Made by a program: the position numbers and the translations under genes | Shown: piece by piece, positions 23,761 to 35,700 of the stretch | Layout: each line of letters opens with the position of its first letter | Numbering within the stretch: the first letter of the stretch is position 1 | Assembly (NCBI RefSeq): GCF_018873765.1 | Contig: NC_057922.1 | Span: 17,683,563-17,747,562 of the forward strand | Origin: Telopea speciosissima | Taxonomy: Eukaryota > Streptophyta > Magnoliopsida > Proteales > Proteaceae | DNA length: 64,000 bases | Direction of reading: 5' to 3' | Notes under the pieces: generated by a model | What the model saw: only the letters and a program-made list of their open reading frames with translations | What the model was told of the DNA's origin: nothing | Database searches by the model: none

Positions 23761-25132
23761 TTATTTATAGAGAAAATTACTTGGACACCCCCTGTACTAT
23801 GGCTATTTTGCTTAGTCTTCCTAACGTTTGAAACAATTACTTGAACACCCCCTACAGTATACCATTTCTTTCAAGTAGGTCAAGTCCGTTAGTTTAGTGA
23901 GGATGTCATCGGTTAAATTTTTTGTAATGCTTAAACTACCCTTAAAGGGCAGTGAAGTGACCCTTTTACCCTCTTCCTACAACCCACCGATTTCATATTC
24001 AAACCCTAACAGATTTAAGAAAAAAAATCTTTTTTCTTAAACAAATTTCAAATCAAAATAACCCAAAACCCTTAATTGATTTCAGATTCAAACCCTAATA
24101 AATCTCTTTCATGGCCGATTCAGGTACAAAAAATAAATAAATAAATCTGAGATGCCGTTGCACTGTTGCCCAGAAAACAATCAGCAAACTTTGGACATCT
24201 TCTTCTTCCTTTATTTTTTATTGTTAAGGGCTGAAAAAAATGTTTAAACAATACATTGACTGCCGGTTCTGGAAGCAGCAGCCATGGCTGCCTTTTTTTT
24301 TTTTTTTTTCATGTGCATACATATATTTTCTGTTTTCTGTTGGATATTCGAAGACCCAGATCTCAGCCATCATACAGCCAATAGGACTGAGACTTGGAGG
24401 GTTGTTCTTGCCCCATTCAAGAAGCACTCGACCTGCCTTTGAAGACCTATTGAACACAGATCTATCAGATCTGGAATTTTCTCATGGGATTCATATCGGC
24501 TCACTGGTTTTAGGATTGTCTCTGCTGCAATCTCAAAGTGCAACTTCTCTGCAAGTATTCTTTTGATCAAGCCCATATTCGAAGAATTATTCTTTCTCTA
24601 GAGAGCTCCACTCGATCCAGGTTAAAGGTCTATTTGGCGAGCTGGTTTAAGCCTTAGTTTAAACCTTCTAATTTTGATTCTCTTCCTATTTCGGTGGACT
24701 GTTAATCAATCTCTCTGCTGGTTCTTTGGATCTACTATTTTACGTAATCTTTTGGGGTTTGGCAAAGAGAGTGAGAGAAAGATTTTGCCGTCGTCGTGAC
24801 GAAAACAATGGTTCGATTTTTTTTTTAATGGTCGACGGTAGGATATTCTGGGTTGTTTGCAATAAAAAGAAGAAGAGTAATTTGGTAATTTATCCACTGT
24901 TTTCTTTTGAATAGGTGATAAGGGTAGAAGACGGGTAATTTGGTCATTTATCCACTATTTTCTTTTGAATAGGTGATAAGGGTAAAATGGACATTTCCAA
25001 TTAAACACTAACAGCAAACTAACACCGTAAGGTTTCGGGGGGTGTCAAGTAATTGTTTCAAACGTTGGTAATCAATCGTAAGCAAAATGGTCATAGTACA
25101 GGGGGTGTCCAAGTAATTTTCCCTTATTTATA
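23761..25132. mobile_element. Mutator-like element (MULE) with 9-bp target duplication
   Basis: The body 23770-25123 has inverted ends: the left GAGAAAATTACTTGGACACC and about 80 following bases match the reverse complement of the right end GGTGTCCAAGTAATTTTCCC. TTATTTATA at 23761-23769 and 25124-25132 is a perfect 9-bp duplication, the Mutator signature. No transposase frame is present, so it is non-autonomous. The interior (24230-24600) has two overlapping open frames of 68-108 codons on opposite strands without recognised domains, possibly captured host sequence. Confidence 0.8.
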
Positions 25133-27860
25133 TGTACCATTTTAGAAAATGATGCATCTTGTTGCTACTAAGTGGGTGAACAAAGGAGATGTAACCTTAT
25201 CCATGACATTGTCCGAATAGCAATATCTTTTCGTGTTTGTTCTTTCCCTTGTATTTCCAGGATTAACATTGGTATTACTGATAGTCTGGCCAGGAAGGCC
25301 CTATCAATCTCGTGTAAAATAGAATGACCAAAAACCACTCTTTGGCTTCAAAGTTTTGTGTTCAAGATGCCTTAGGTTGTTCACGAGATCTCTCTCAATG
25401 AATAATTTAATTACAAAAAAAGAAAAGAATTGTAACTTGTAACCTTACTTTTTTGCACCTTTTCTCATTCCCAAAAATTATTTAATATAGCATATAATGT
25501 TGGGGTAACCTTATCATTTCATATATAAACTCCATAAAATACTGCATTAAATGAATTTCAACTTTTTGAAAAATTCCTGCATTAACTATTGCAGTACATA
25601 ACTTTTGTAAAATAAGATAAGGGGCAAAAAGTAGGGTTATAATCTTGTGAAACCAACCTTGGTTACAACAAAATTTTCCCTTTAGGAAATAATTGCAAGT
25701 ATGGGTCTTGATTTTTTTTATTTCATATTTAAAGACATAATATTGAAAAATGATCTCAATATCAAATATGATAGTTTTAGTGACCAAAATATACACATCT
25801 TTCAAATATGGATGAAAATAGACAATATCGAAAACCATAACTGGAAATGTGCAATAGAGAAAGTCATTTTTTTGGGTGTGGGGAGAGGGGGAGGGGGTGG
25901 AGACTGCCCTAATCTAAAAGATCTATTTTCGGTAATTTAACAGTACACACCAATCACGAGGTTTGATATAGGATGGGCAAAAGAATCTTTTCAAAAGGGG
26001 AAGAGAGAGGGTAACACATGCTGGAGATCTGATGAAAGGGATGGTTTCATACTATGCCGCGCAATTTAGGGCCAATGGAAGGAGAGGGTTTCAAACCGTA
26101 CAATAGGGGGCTTTAAAGAAGAGAGGAATGTGGGAGTCCCATGGATTATATACCATTTAGCAAAATGATGACGGAGGAAATCAACCCTATAACTCATCCT
26201 AGATAGACCTTGGGCCTTGATTCCCCAACCCTAGCCCAGTATGAGGGTTGGAAAGCGAAGTCCAAGCCCAAAAGATTTTCAGACTGATTTTGGGCAAGGT
26301 TGGACTTTTTCGGGCCAAGCTTGAACTCTTAGATAACAAGGAGTAATATGATGGGTTATATATTTTCATTTTCATATTTACGTTTTGTAATAAATCGATG
26401 TAATATATTGTAGGACTATTCACCAAAAAAATATATATTGGAGGACTAAGTTTTCCTCTACCTATGGACGATGCTCACCCACCATCCTAGGGTTCACAAA
26501 CCCCTCATAGGGTTTTAGTATGTTTCAAAATATCCTTTCGATACCCTCTCCCGCCCTGCAATTCCTATTCACCGTGGGAAGAGGGAAACTCAATCCTATA
26601 TTGTATGTATTGAGCTGCTTTAGCTATCCATTAGGAAATTTGTCGTAACAATCAAGACAATACAATATCTTCCTACAATACAATCATTTGGTCAAATTCA
26701 ATGGTTGAAGAGTTTCTCTCTTCATCATGGGTGAAGAAAAATTGATTGTGTGAAGAGAGAATTGGATCCAATACACATTTAAATACAATAATAATCCAAT
26801 AATGTAGGGTTTGCGAGGTCCTAAAACATCTCTCTATTGGACGAAGTGGACAATAGCCTCTCCTATGGTGTGATACCTTTTCTTGCCCATCCAAAAACCG
26901 TGATCAGACATTCCTCTTCATCGTGGTTTAAAAAAACTCAGTCCATAATTCTAATATTGATTACAAAAGGTTTTTTTCCACTGATTTCCCCTTATTCGTT
27001 TTTGGTAGACTTTGACTTCCCTTTAGTCACAACTAAACATAAAGGCAGATCCAAAGATGGGAGAGGTGTCAATTTAGGATCAGAATTGAACCACCCAATA
27101 GCTTATTGAGACGGATCTGGTCCTAGTGATATACTATTGGTCTGGACCGATTCTGGTACGGGTCTCCCAACGGTTCTAGAACCGATAACTCATTAAGGAC
27201 CCGGTAGCATCAGAACTGTTGGAACCGGATGATATGTAAACAAATTGAATGGCAAATTAGATCTCTAAAACCCTAAAAGGCTTTAAACCCTAACCTATTA
27301 ATAATATTACATTGTTTGGGACTTTTAACTCTCGCTCTTTTGTTGCTCTTTAAATCATAAGTATATGAGTTGAGTTTAAAATGAAAATTATGAACTCTTA
27401 AAATTGTCTATTTACTTATATATGCATCAATGTCTTTATTTTGAATTCTACAAAACTATATCTATGAATGATGAAACTCCCGTTTTCTTAGAGAAACTCT
27501 CATTGCCCTTGTGTTGGGCTCAATAATGTTTGGAAATGATTAAAAATCGGAACCAGACCACCCATTAGTTAACGGTCTTGGATCTCAAATTTGGATTCGG
27601 TACGCTTATTAATCCAATTTTGATCTTGGCACCTTAGAGCCGAAACCGCTAAGAATCCGGACCGATAACCCAGAACCGGATACTAAGGTCAATGATTTTT
27701 AGTTCACGATATTGGGACAGAAATTGATCATAGAAATTGATCATAGTGGATACCGATATGGCACAACCGACACCGATTCCTTAACCTGATTTTCCCAGGA
27801 AAGAGGAACGGTTGAAATTTTGACTCTAGAAGGTAAAGTTGAGGTCGTCGATAAAGCATC
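25133..27860. other. Intergenic sequence upstream of the DnaJ gene
   Basis: No gene recognised. From about 27065 to 27800 there are repeated ACCGGAT/GAACCGAT-like words on both strands and a GGTGTCAATTTAGG start, like decayed hAT/MULE MITEs. The longest frame (25482-25838, minus) is AT-rich and has no family resemblance. Confidence 0.4.
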
Positions 27861-27865
27861 CAACG

Positions 27866-27880
27866 GGGAAGGTTCCTTCC
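27866..27880. promoter_or_regulatory. Heat-shock-element-like palindrome
   Basis: GGGAAGGTTCCTTCC contains the inverted pair GAAnnTTC and a further TTC. It lies about 200 bp upstream of the TATA box of the DnaJ gene. Confidence 0.5.
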
Positions 27881-27944
27881 GTCCAAACATCGAAAAGTCG
27901 AGAGGATTCCAGACTCTTCTTATTTTCTTTTCTGGTAGTGCTGT

Positions 27945-28026
27945 CAGCGGTGAAACTTTCCCAAAGATTCGCTAATAATCATCCTGTGAGCGGTGAAACT
28001 TCCCAAGATTCTCTAATAACCAATCC
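27945..28026 (+). promoter_or_regulatory. Tandem promoter repeat with heat-shock-like units
   Basis: Two imperfect 39-40 bp direct repeats (27945-27984 and 27988-28026) share AGCGGTGAAACTT, CCAA and GATTC.CTAATAA. The second copy has a perfect GAAACTTC (27995-28002), i.e. GAAnnTTC; the first has one extra T. They end about 43 bp before the TATA box. Confidence 0.5.
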
Positions 28027-28068
28027 CCACCGTCCAGTTCAAGGACAATAATAATAAGGATACGCATG

Positions 28069-28076
28069 TATAAATA
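28069..28076 (+). promoter_or_regulatory. TATA box of the DnaJ gene
   Basis: TATAAATA inside TGTATAAATAAATAAA, about 330 bp upstream of the ATG. The leader between them is CT-rich, as is common in plants. Confidence 0.6.
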
Positions 28077-28402
28077 AATAAATTCCCATTAACCAACTAC
28101 TCTTTGCTTTTTCTTTCTCTCATTCCTTATATTCTTTCCTCAAAGCGAACTCTCGCTCTCGCTAGGGTTTTGTGTTTCTTTGATAAGACCTCGGCCCTGC
28201 CAGGGTGGTGTTCTTCGTATTCCCAAGGAGCTAAAATTTGCAGTTTTGGCTTAAGAGTTTAATCGATTTTGTGTTTCGGTTTGTGAATTCTTGTTCAATT
28301 TCAGTTGACTTCTGTTCTTCTCGGTTGGAAGATCGAGAGAGAGAGGTTGAAATTGAAGATTGAGTTTTGAAGGTTTCTGAGGCTCTGTAATCTTGAGCAA
28401 AC

Positions 28403-31351
28403 ATGTTTGGAAGGGCGCCCAAGAAAAGCGATAACACTAAGTACTATGAGATCCTGGGTGTCTCGAAAGATGCTTCGCAGGAAGATCTGAAGAAAGCTTA
28501 CAAGAAGGCAGCCATCAAGAATCATCCAGACAAGGGTGGAGACCCTGAGAAGGTACTATAGTGCTTCATCGCTTTAGTTAGTTTAGTCTCGTATATTTTC
28601 TTCTTGTAATTCTTTCTGTTTCCTCTCTTTTAGTAGTTGCGCTAGAGCCACTTATGTTTCACTTGTTTGATTTCTTTCCTTATTCGAATATTGTTACCTT
28701 CTATGTGATATTTATTCGCTTGAATTCTCTCCCCTTTTTGGTTCTTGTTCCTTTCGAGGACATGCGGGTTTTTCTTCCCTATTGTTAGTTCTCCTTGTTT
28801 ACAATGTATTATGGAATGTGTCATTGAACCTCCACCTTTGGCACATTCCATAATACAGTGTGAATCTTTTACCTAAAAAAACTACACCTTTCTCTGTGTC
28901 ATTGTTTTAGTTGATTAGAAAGTATGGTCGTACTGTTTGCAAGGTTGTGTAATTTCAGCATAAATTGTTTCATTCGCTTTTTTCAAGAATTGTTTTATTT
29001 TACACTGCGGCAACTTTGTGTTGGGTTAGAGTTGTTTCTGCTAGAAGTTTAGTCCCACGTCGGCTTACAGCCCCCTTCTACACATGGAAATCCCTCAACC
29101 TACCAGTTCGAAATTTTGGGATGGAAACTTTACGTTGTTTCACCGTGTTGGGAGTTTAGTCCCAACTAACTAGCCTACAACTACACCTTGGAGTCCTTAC
29201 ATCTAACAGTTCAAACTTTTGATATGGAAACTTTACAGTTTCTCGTCACTGCCAATACTCGGAGTTCTCTAGCTGTTGAATCAATTTGGTCTGACCTTAA
29301 AATTATATTGATTTGTAAAATGCGTGAGATGGAGCTTTATAGGCTTTGCAATTGATATAAATGATTATGGTCTCACAGGCATCCATTGGTTGGATGGTTA
29401 GGATCTCCGGAAAATTTAGCAGTGATTTGAATTGGACAGTGTTGGTTTGATTCAAGTGCACTCCTTGAACGGTTAGGATCTCTGGAAAATTTAGCAGTGA
29501 TTTGAATGAGACAATGTTGGTTTGATTTAGGTGCTGCTATAGGTGGGGATGCAAAGCGGCATCACCTTGTATGCTATGCGTATGGATGACATGTTCACTT
29601 GGCAATGAACAATGGATTCTATAGTTCCTTCTCTTGTGGTGTCATAGTTGGAAAATGTCTTAGGTGTCTATTATTCTTTGGCAATAATATTGTTTAATGA
29701 GCTGTTTTGCCTAATGAATCAATGTATTTTAACTTGTGACTACAACTGAATTATAATTTGAAATTTTGGATTTTTTCTATGGTTGCAGTTCAAGGAGTTG
29801 GCCCAAGCTTATGAGGTTTTGAGTGATCCTGAAAAGCGTGAAATCTATGATCAATATGGAGAGGATGCGCTCAAGGAAGGAATGGGTGGAGGAGCCAGTG
29901 GCCATGACCCGTTTGACATATTCCAGTCATTCTTTGGTGGTGGCAACCCGTTTGGAGGTAATTGTCTGTAATCAATCTATGGTTCCCAAATTCTGTTGCT
30001 TCGTTCTTAATTATATGAGTTTTTTGAAACTTGGCCTCCGAACTGCTTGTGACCAGGTGGTGGAAGCAGCAGAGGCCGAAGACAGAGAAGGGGAGAGGAT
30101 GTTATCCATCCCCTCAAAGTCTCTTTGGAGGATCTGTACAGTGGGACATCAAAGAAGCTTTCCCTCTCTAGGAATGTGATCTGCTCCAAGTGTAAGGGGT
30201 GAGTATTGGTGCACTTGCGAGCATTATCATAAGTTCCAATATCGAATTGACTGATATGTTCTTTTTATTTGATGAATTCCAGTAAAGGATCGAAATCTGG
30301 TGCCTCCATGACATGTTCTGGCTGTCAAGGATCTGGTATGAAGGTGTCAATCAGACAGCTTGGTCCCTCTATGATCCAGCAGATGCAGCATCCTTGTAAT
30401 GAGTGCAAGGGAACTGGGGAGACCATCAATGATAAGGACCGGTGCCCCCAGTGTAAAGGTGAGAAGGTTTTACAGGAGAAGAAGGTGCTAGATGTTGTTG
30501 TTGAGAAGGGAATGCAAAATGGACAGAAGATTACTTTCCCAGGGGAAGCTGATGAAGCGGTACTGAAACATGCTCTTTTCTCTTCCATTTCGCATTGTTG
30601 GTGGCATATGTGACGTTATTTTGAAATTTAGTGCGTTAATATTATGGTCTTTGGCTTGGCAATATTGTGCAGCCTGACACCATCACAGGAGACATAGTCT
30701 TTGTTCTACAGCAGAAGGAGCATCCCAAGTTCAAGAGAAAGGGGGATGATCTCTTCTATGAGCACACGTTGTCCCTCACTGAAGCTCTTTGCGGGTTCCA
30801 CTTTATATTGACTCACTTGGATGGTAGGCAGCTCCTCATAAAAACTAACCCTGGAGAAGTTGTCAAACCAGGTAAGGCATTTAATTTAAATTCCATAGGA
30901 ATCATGGAACCCCTTAATGTTGCCCCTTTTATTTTGAACTTAACTGTTGATTCATGCTGGTTAACTTGCTTATTTTCGATTTTTTTTTATTTTTTTATTT
31001 TTGGGTGGGGGTTGGATTTGAACAGATCAATTCAAGGCAATCAATGATGAGGGTATGCCAATGTATCAGAGGCCTTTTATGAGGGGCAAACTATACATCC
31101 ACTTTACTGTGGAGTTCCCTGATTCCCTGACACCAGAACAGTGCAAGGCACTGGAGGCTGTGCTCCCACCAAGGACGTCAACACAGCTGACAGACATGGA
31201 GCTGGATGAGTGCGAGGAGACTACATTGCATGATGTCAACATTGAGGAGGAGATGCGGAGGAAGCAGTCACAGGCGCAAGAGGCCTATGAAGAAGACGAT
31301 GATTTACATGGTGGTGGTGGTGCACAGAGGGTCCAGTGTGCTCAGCAGTGA
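28403..31351 (+). CDS. Type-A DnaJ/HSP40 co-chaperone, farnesylated (DNAJ2/3-like)
   Basis: Six exons join without a break: 28403-28552, 29789-29957, 30057-30198, 30283-30559, 30673-30871, 31026-31351, giving 420 residues, the usual length of plant type-A J proteins. All junctions are GT/AG and phases agree. The J domain (about residues 14-75) has the HPD tripeptide at 41-43; a Gly/Phe stretch ([12 protein letters not shown]) follows; then four CxxCxGxx zinc repeats ([32 protein letters not shown]) and the client-binding C-terminal domains. The protein ends CAQQ, a CaaX farnesylation box. Family knowledge: it stimulates HSP70 ATPase and passes unfolded clients to it in cytosol and at membranes. 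The promoter has heat-shock-like elements. Confidence 0.97.
28805..28857. repeat. Perfect 16-bp stem-loop in DnaJ intron 1
   Basis: TGTATTATGGAATGTG (28805-28820) is the exact reverse complement of CACATTCCATAATACA (28842-28857), with a 21-base loop. Confidence 0.85.
29046..29247. repeat. Tandem imperfect repeat in DnaJ intron 1 (about 100 bp units)
   Basis: Two units begin AGTTTAGTCCCA (29046 and 29153) and share TATGGAAACTTTAC-like and CAGTTC.AA words. They differ at many sites. Confidence 0.6.
29396..29534. repeat. Direct repeat in DnaJ intron 1 (about 65 bp units)
   Basis: Copies at 29396-29460 and 29471-29534 share GGAAAATTTAGCAGTGATTT and TGTTGGTTTGATT, with few differences. Confidence 0.8.
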
Positions 31352-31640
31352 TCGAAATATTGCAATGTTTGAGTGGTTGAGATAAAAGGTGGTCGTATTG
31401 GAGGAAGAAGGTAGAAACCAGGCAAGAACTATTAAAGGGAAGGTGACTACCAAATTAAACCAATTGTTGGAAAGCTTTCAGATCCAGAAGATGGGTCTTA
31501 GTGTATTACATAAATGAACAAGATGATGGTGATAATCTAGGCCAGATTTTGTATTCTGAACTATATTTTAGCTTCTGTTGCCATTGTTTCCTAAATTTAT
31601 CGCCATTTACTGAACTTTCGTCCTTCTAACTGTTGTGAAG
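31352..31640 (+). other. Probable DnaJ 3' UTR
   Basis: Follows the stop codon. No exact AATAAA near a cleavage site was identified; AT-rich sequence around 31500-31680 is a plausible 3' end. Confidence 0.4.
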
Positions 31641-32781
31641 TATATAATATCTATCGTTCATTTTGTTTAACTTATGTTATGAGTGTTCGAAATTTGCCTT
31701 TTGTATGGCTCTAGCTTTTGACCTGCGCCGTGCCTTGATCAAGCCCTTTATGCTATCAGGGTAGTCAGTAGTCACCCGAAAAAGGGGGAGGGGGTGGGGG
31801 TGAAGAGTATGAGGGTATGTCACTGCACCAGAAAGAGGGATAAATTTGGATCATTATGAGGGTATGTCACTGCACCTAAAAATCGGTTCTGGTTGAAAGA
31901 TTATTTTACATAAAAATATGCGATTGGTTCATTCTTGAATATTTCTTAAATTATTAATAATTTTAATTAAAATTTTGGGAAAGGATTAGGTATACTGCTA
32001 GCGGTAAGATAAATGAAAATAGAGGGTGTTAATTAACGTTAGTCGCCTCTGGGTCACCTTTTTTCTGGGTCCCTTTTTCTGTAAAAATTGTAGATCCTTA
32101 TGATTTACATATATATATAACATACTAAAAGTTCAAGGTTAAATTTCAAAAGCCAAAGTTAAAAATTCACTTCGAATGTTTGTTAGAATGCCAGACTTTG
32201 CTTATGGGTGCTTTTGATCTCTCTAATTATTTTTTCGGACGATTGGCTTTCTAGATGTGATTTACACTAAAAAACAACAGTTCCTTTCAAATTTATTTCG
32301 GTTTGGTTTTGTAGATTTTGAGAAATGAAGACTAAGTTTCTGAGGTCGTGAGAGGATGAAATTTAGTCACAAGACACAACAGTTTCAATGCCTTAGATCT
32401 CATCCATTGGACATTAACAAGTCAATCGGCTTTGGTAGATGTAATTTACAGTCAAAGACAATGTTGCACCCATACTTTAAAATGATTTGGTTGCAGATCC
32501 TTCGAGTCTGGAGATATCAATGCTTGGAGCACTTTAGGTCGGAATAGGTTGAAATAAGGTTTTTGGCAGATTTGAAGGGGGTTCATATAGAGGATTGACC
32601 AATCCGATCGATCCACAGCAGTGCATTCTGAGGCGATGGGAATCAAGATTTTGGTTGTGGTTAATTTCAATTAAGATCAACCAATTTGGTCGATCCAATC
32701 CCGATTCTTTAATCCATATTAGGAACATTATGCGTCTCCTATGCCTAGTGGATTATTAATGCGGTCGAATTGTATCATGCC
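31641..32781. other. Intergenic sequence between DnaJ and the LINE
   Basis: Contains a direct repeat of TATGAGGGTATGTCACTGCACC (about 31808 and 31856, in pieces) and otherwise no recognised feature. The minus-strand frames at 32452-32728 are not family members I know. Confidence 0.4.
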
Positions 32782-35700
32782 AATAGTGATTGCAGGTCAA
32801 GGGGGTTATTGTTTATTTGTTAAATCTTCTCTGGTTATCTTGCATACGATTGTTGAACGGTTTTTCTGTGCTGTTAAAGTTTGTACTCCTGAGGCGGGAC
32901 CCATTTGGTCCCCCCCCCCCCCCCCCACCACCCTCATCTATGTTTGGGCTTTGGCCAACACTTGGCTATTGGTTACTTCAGCTGGATGGACCATTTTGTG
33001 TGATTGGGGATTTTAATGAGGTACTGGATCAGTTTGAGAACTTGGGTGGGAATGCTTTTAACCCTACCCCTTCGACTCGTTTATTGGCTGCTCTGATTCG
33101 GTCCCATAACCTTGAAGAGATTAAAATATGTGGTTCACCTTTTACCTAGTCCAATCGCTGCAGGCCCCCCAAATTAATAAAAGAATGTTTAGATAAAGCC
33201 TTTTGCTCTCCATCATGGTTCCACTGTTTTCCCTTATCATCTCTTAAGGATCCCTCTTTATGCTCGGACCATAACCCCATCACCTTCAATACCTCACCCT
33301 CTCTATACTCCTTTAAGAAAGTTTTCCACTTCCAATTGGCTTGGACCTATCACCCTGACTTTCAACATTTTTTGGAAGAGTTCTGGATGGCCCAATCCCC
33401 CGGGGCCCCCGACCCCTTCCAGTGTCGTTTGACTTCTTTCTCAAATCTGTTGCGCAGATGGAATCACAATGTTTTTGGCCACATCGACCTCCTTAAACAG
33501 AAAATTATATCTGAATGTGGCTTTCTGGAGAAGCAGGTTCCTTTTTGTAAGGATGACTTCTTGATGAGCTCTAAAAAGTTAAAATGGGTTCTGGAGGCTG
33601 AAGAGGCTTTTTGGCTTCAGAAGTCAAGACATGAGTATATCTGCTCTGGTGATCGAAATACCAAATTCTTTCATTGTAAGCCCAAAACCAATTTGCAAAG
33701 ACAGAAAGTGGGTTACCTTGTTTTGGATAATGGTGACAAACTCTCCAATACCAAAGATATTGCCTTTGCTTTTGTGGACCATTTTAAATCTGTGTTTACT
33801 ACTTCCTCCCCTTTAGATTCTACATTCATACAATGCCTTTTTCCCTCTTGTGCTGATATTCCGACGGATGGCTCTCTCTGCACCCCCCCCCCCCACTTTG
33901 CAGGAGTTACACAATGTGATTTTCTCTCTTGGTCCTCTCAAGGTGCCTGGAGTTGATGGTTTCCAGGCCTATTTTTACCAGAAATTTTGGGATCAGATTC
34001 ATACACCTCTCTTCTCTTTTGTCCAACACTGCTTCTCCTCCCTCTCTATCCCGGCTTCTATTAACCATACTCTCTTATGTCTCATACCTAAGTCCTCCTC
34101 TGCCTCTGCGGTTACTGATTTTAGGCCTATTAGTCTTTGTACTGTTCTGTATAAGATTCTCGTTAAGATTATTGCTAACCGATTGAAACCTTTCCTTCCC
34201 TCTATAATTTCTACCTTTCAAGGGGCTTTTGTTGCCAGTCGCCAGATTTCTGATAATATTATTTTCTCCCATGAGATTTTTCACTTCTTAAATCACAAGA
34301 AAGGTAAGCTGGGATGGGTGGCAATTAAGATTGATATGTCTAAAGCCTATGATCGAATGGAGTGGTCCTTTGTTACTTCTTACTTAATTTCTTGGGCTTT
34401 GACTAGCATTGGTGTTCTTTTGTTGGGCATCTGCTCTCTTCCCCGACCTTTTCTGTCAAACTGGAGGGTACCCCTTTTGGATTTTTCAAAGGTTCTAGGG
34501 GCATGCTCCAAGGGTGCCCTTTAAGTCCTTATTTGTTCATCATTGGGATGGAGGCTTTATCCCGCCTTATTGCTGCCTATCGGGAGCTTAATTTGTTTAA
34601 AGGCATAACTGTTGCCAGAGGGGCACCTGAGAGTACTCACTTACTGTTTGCTGATGACATTTTTCTATTTTGCAGAGCTACTTCGGAGGATTTGCTTACT
34701 ATCAAAGCTATCCTTGACCTTTTTTCTGACCTCTCTGGCCAAGAAATTAATTTAGAAAAGAGTGGTATGCACTTTATTGCCAATGTTCCTTTGGCTGATA
34801 GAACCCGATTGTGCAGGATCCTTGGGATCTCTGAAATAAAGCAGGGTTCTTCTTATCTGGGAACCAAACTATTTTCTCATAGGTCTAAGGTCAAACAGCT
34901 TGGCCCTTTGGTACAACGTATTAAACTTAGATTGTGTTCTTGGAAATGTAACCTTTTATCTTTTGCAGGTCGATCTGTGTTAATTAAATCTGTTTTAAGT
35001 TCTCTTCCGGCTTACCTTATGAGTTGCTTTTACTTTCCCTCTTCTGTTTGTAGGCAAATTGACTCTGTTAGTTATAACTTTTGGTGTGGTGATAATGACT
35101 CTTGTAGGAAAACTAGTTTGATTTCTTGGAAAACTATGTGCACTCCATGTCATAAGGGGGGTCTGGGTTTACGGTCGGCCAGAATGCACAACCAGTCCCT
35201 GCTGCTTAAATTGGGTTGGGTACTCCTTTCTGAACCCCAGTCGATATGGGCTAAAGTTTTGAAGGCTAAGTACTATCCCAAGACTTCTCTCTTTGATCCC
35301 TATATTCTGTGAAAGAGGGGATCTTGGTGCTAGAATAGCATTGTTAAGATTATTAAGCCTCTAATCTGTTAGTTTTTGAAGTATTGGGAATGGCAAGGAT
35401 CCCTATTTTTGGACTGACCCTTGGATTCCTTCCATCCCCTCCTTTACCATTAAACCTGGTTTCTCTCAGAGGATGTGCCCTGAGAGATATGATTTGTTTT
35501 TATCAAAAATCTGTTGGAAGGAGCCCCTTCTACTTAATACTGTTCCTTCACTCTTATGTCATATCTTGCATATCAATTGTTTTGACTCGGCTGATTCCTG
35601 GTGGTGCACTTTAACTCAAGATGGCTGATTTAAGACTAAGGTTGCTGCTTCTTTTTTTTGTAACTCTGTAACTGATTTTGCTTCTATCACATGGTGGAAA

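Noticed and set aside
25482..25838. 118-codon minus-strand frame
   Set aside because: AT-rich, Ile/Phe/Tyr-heavy translation without any family resemblance; expected by chance at this base composition.
29046..29534. CRISPR-like array
   Set aside because: Only two units each, long and imperfect, in a plant intron.
32909..32926. Long C runs here and at 19869, 33886, 40210, 41938 and the G run at 51632 as functional signals
   Set aside because: Homopolymers of this kind are more likely slippage or sequencing artefacts; one causes an apparent frameshift in the LINE.
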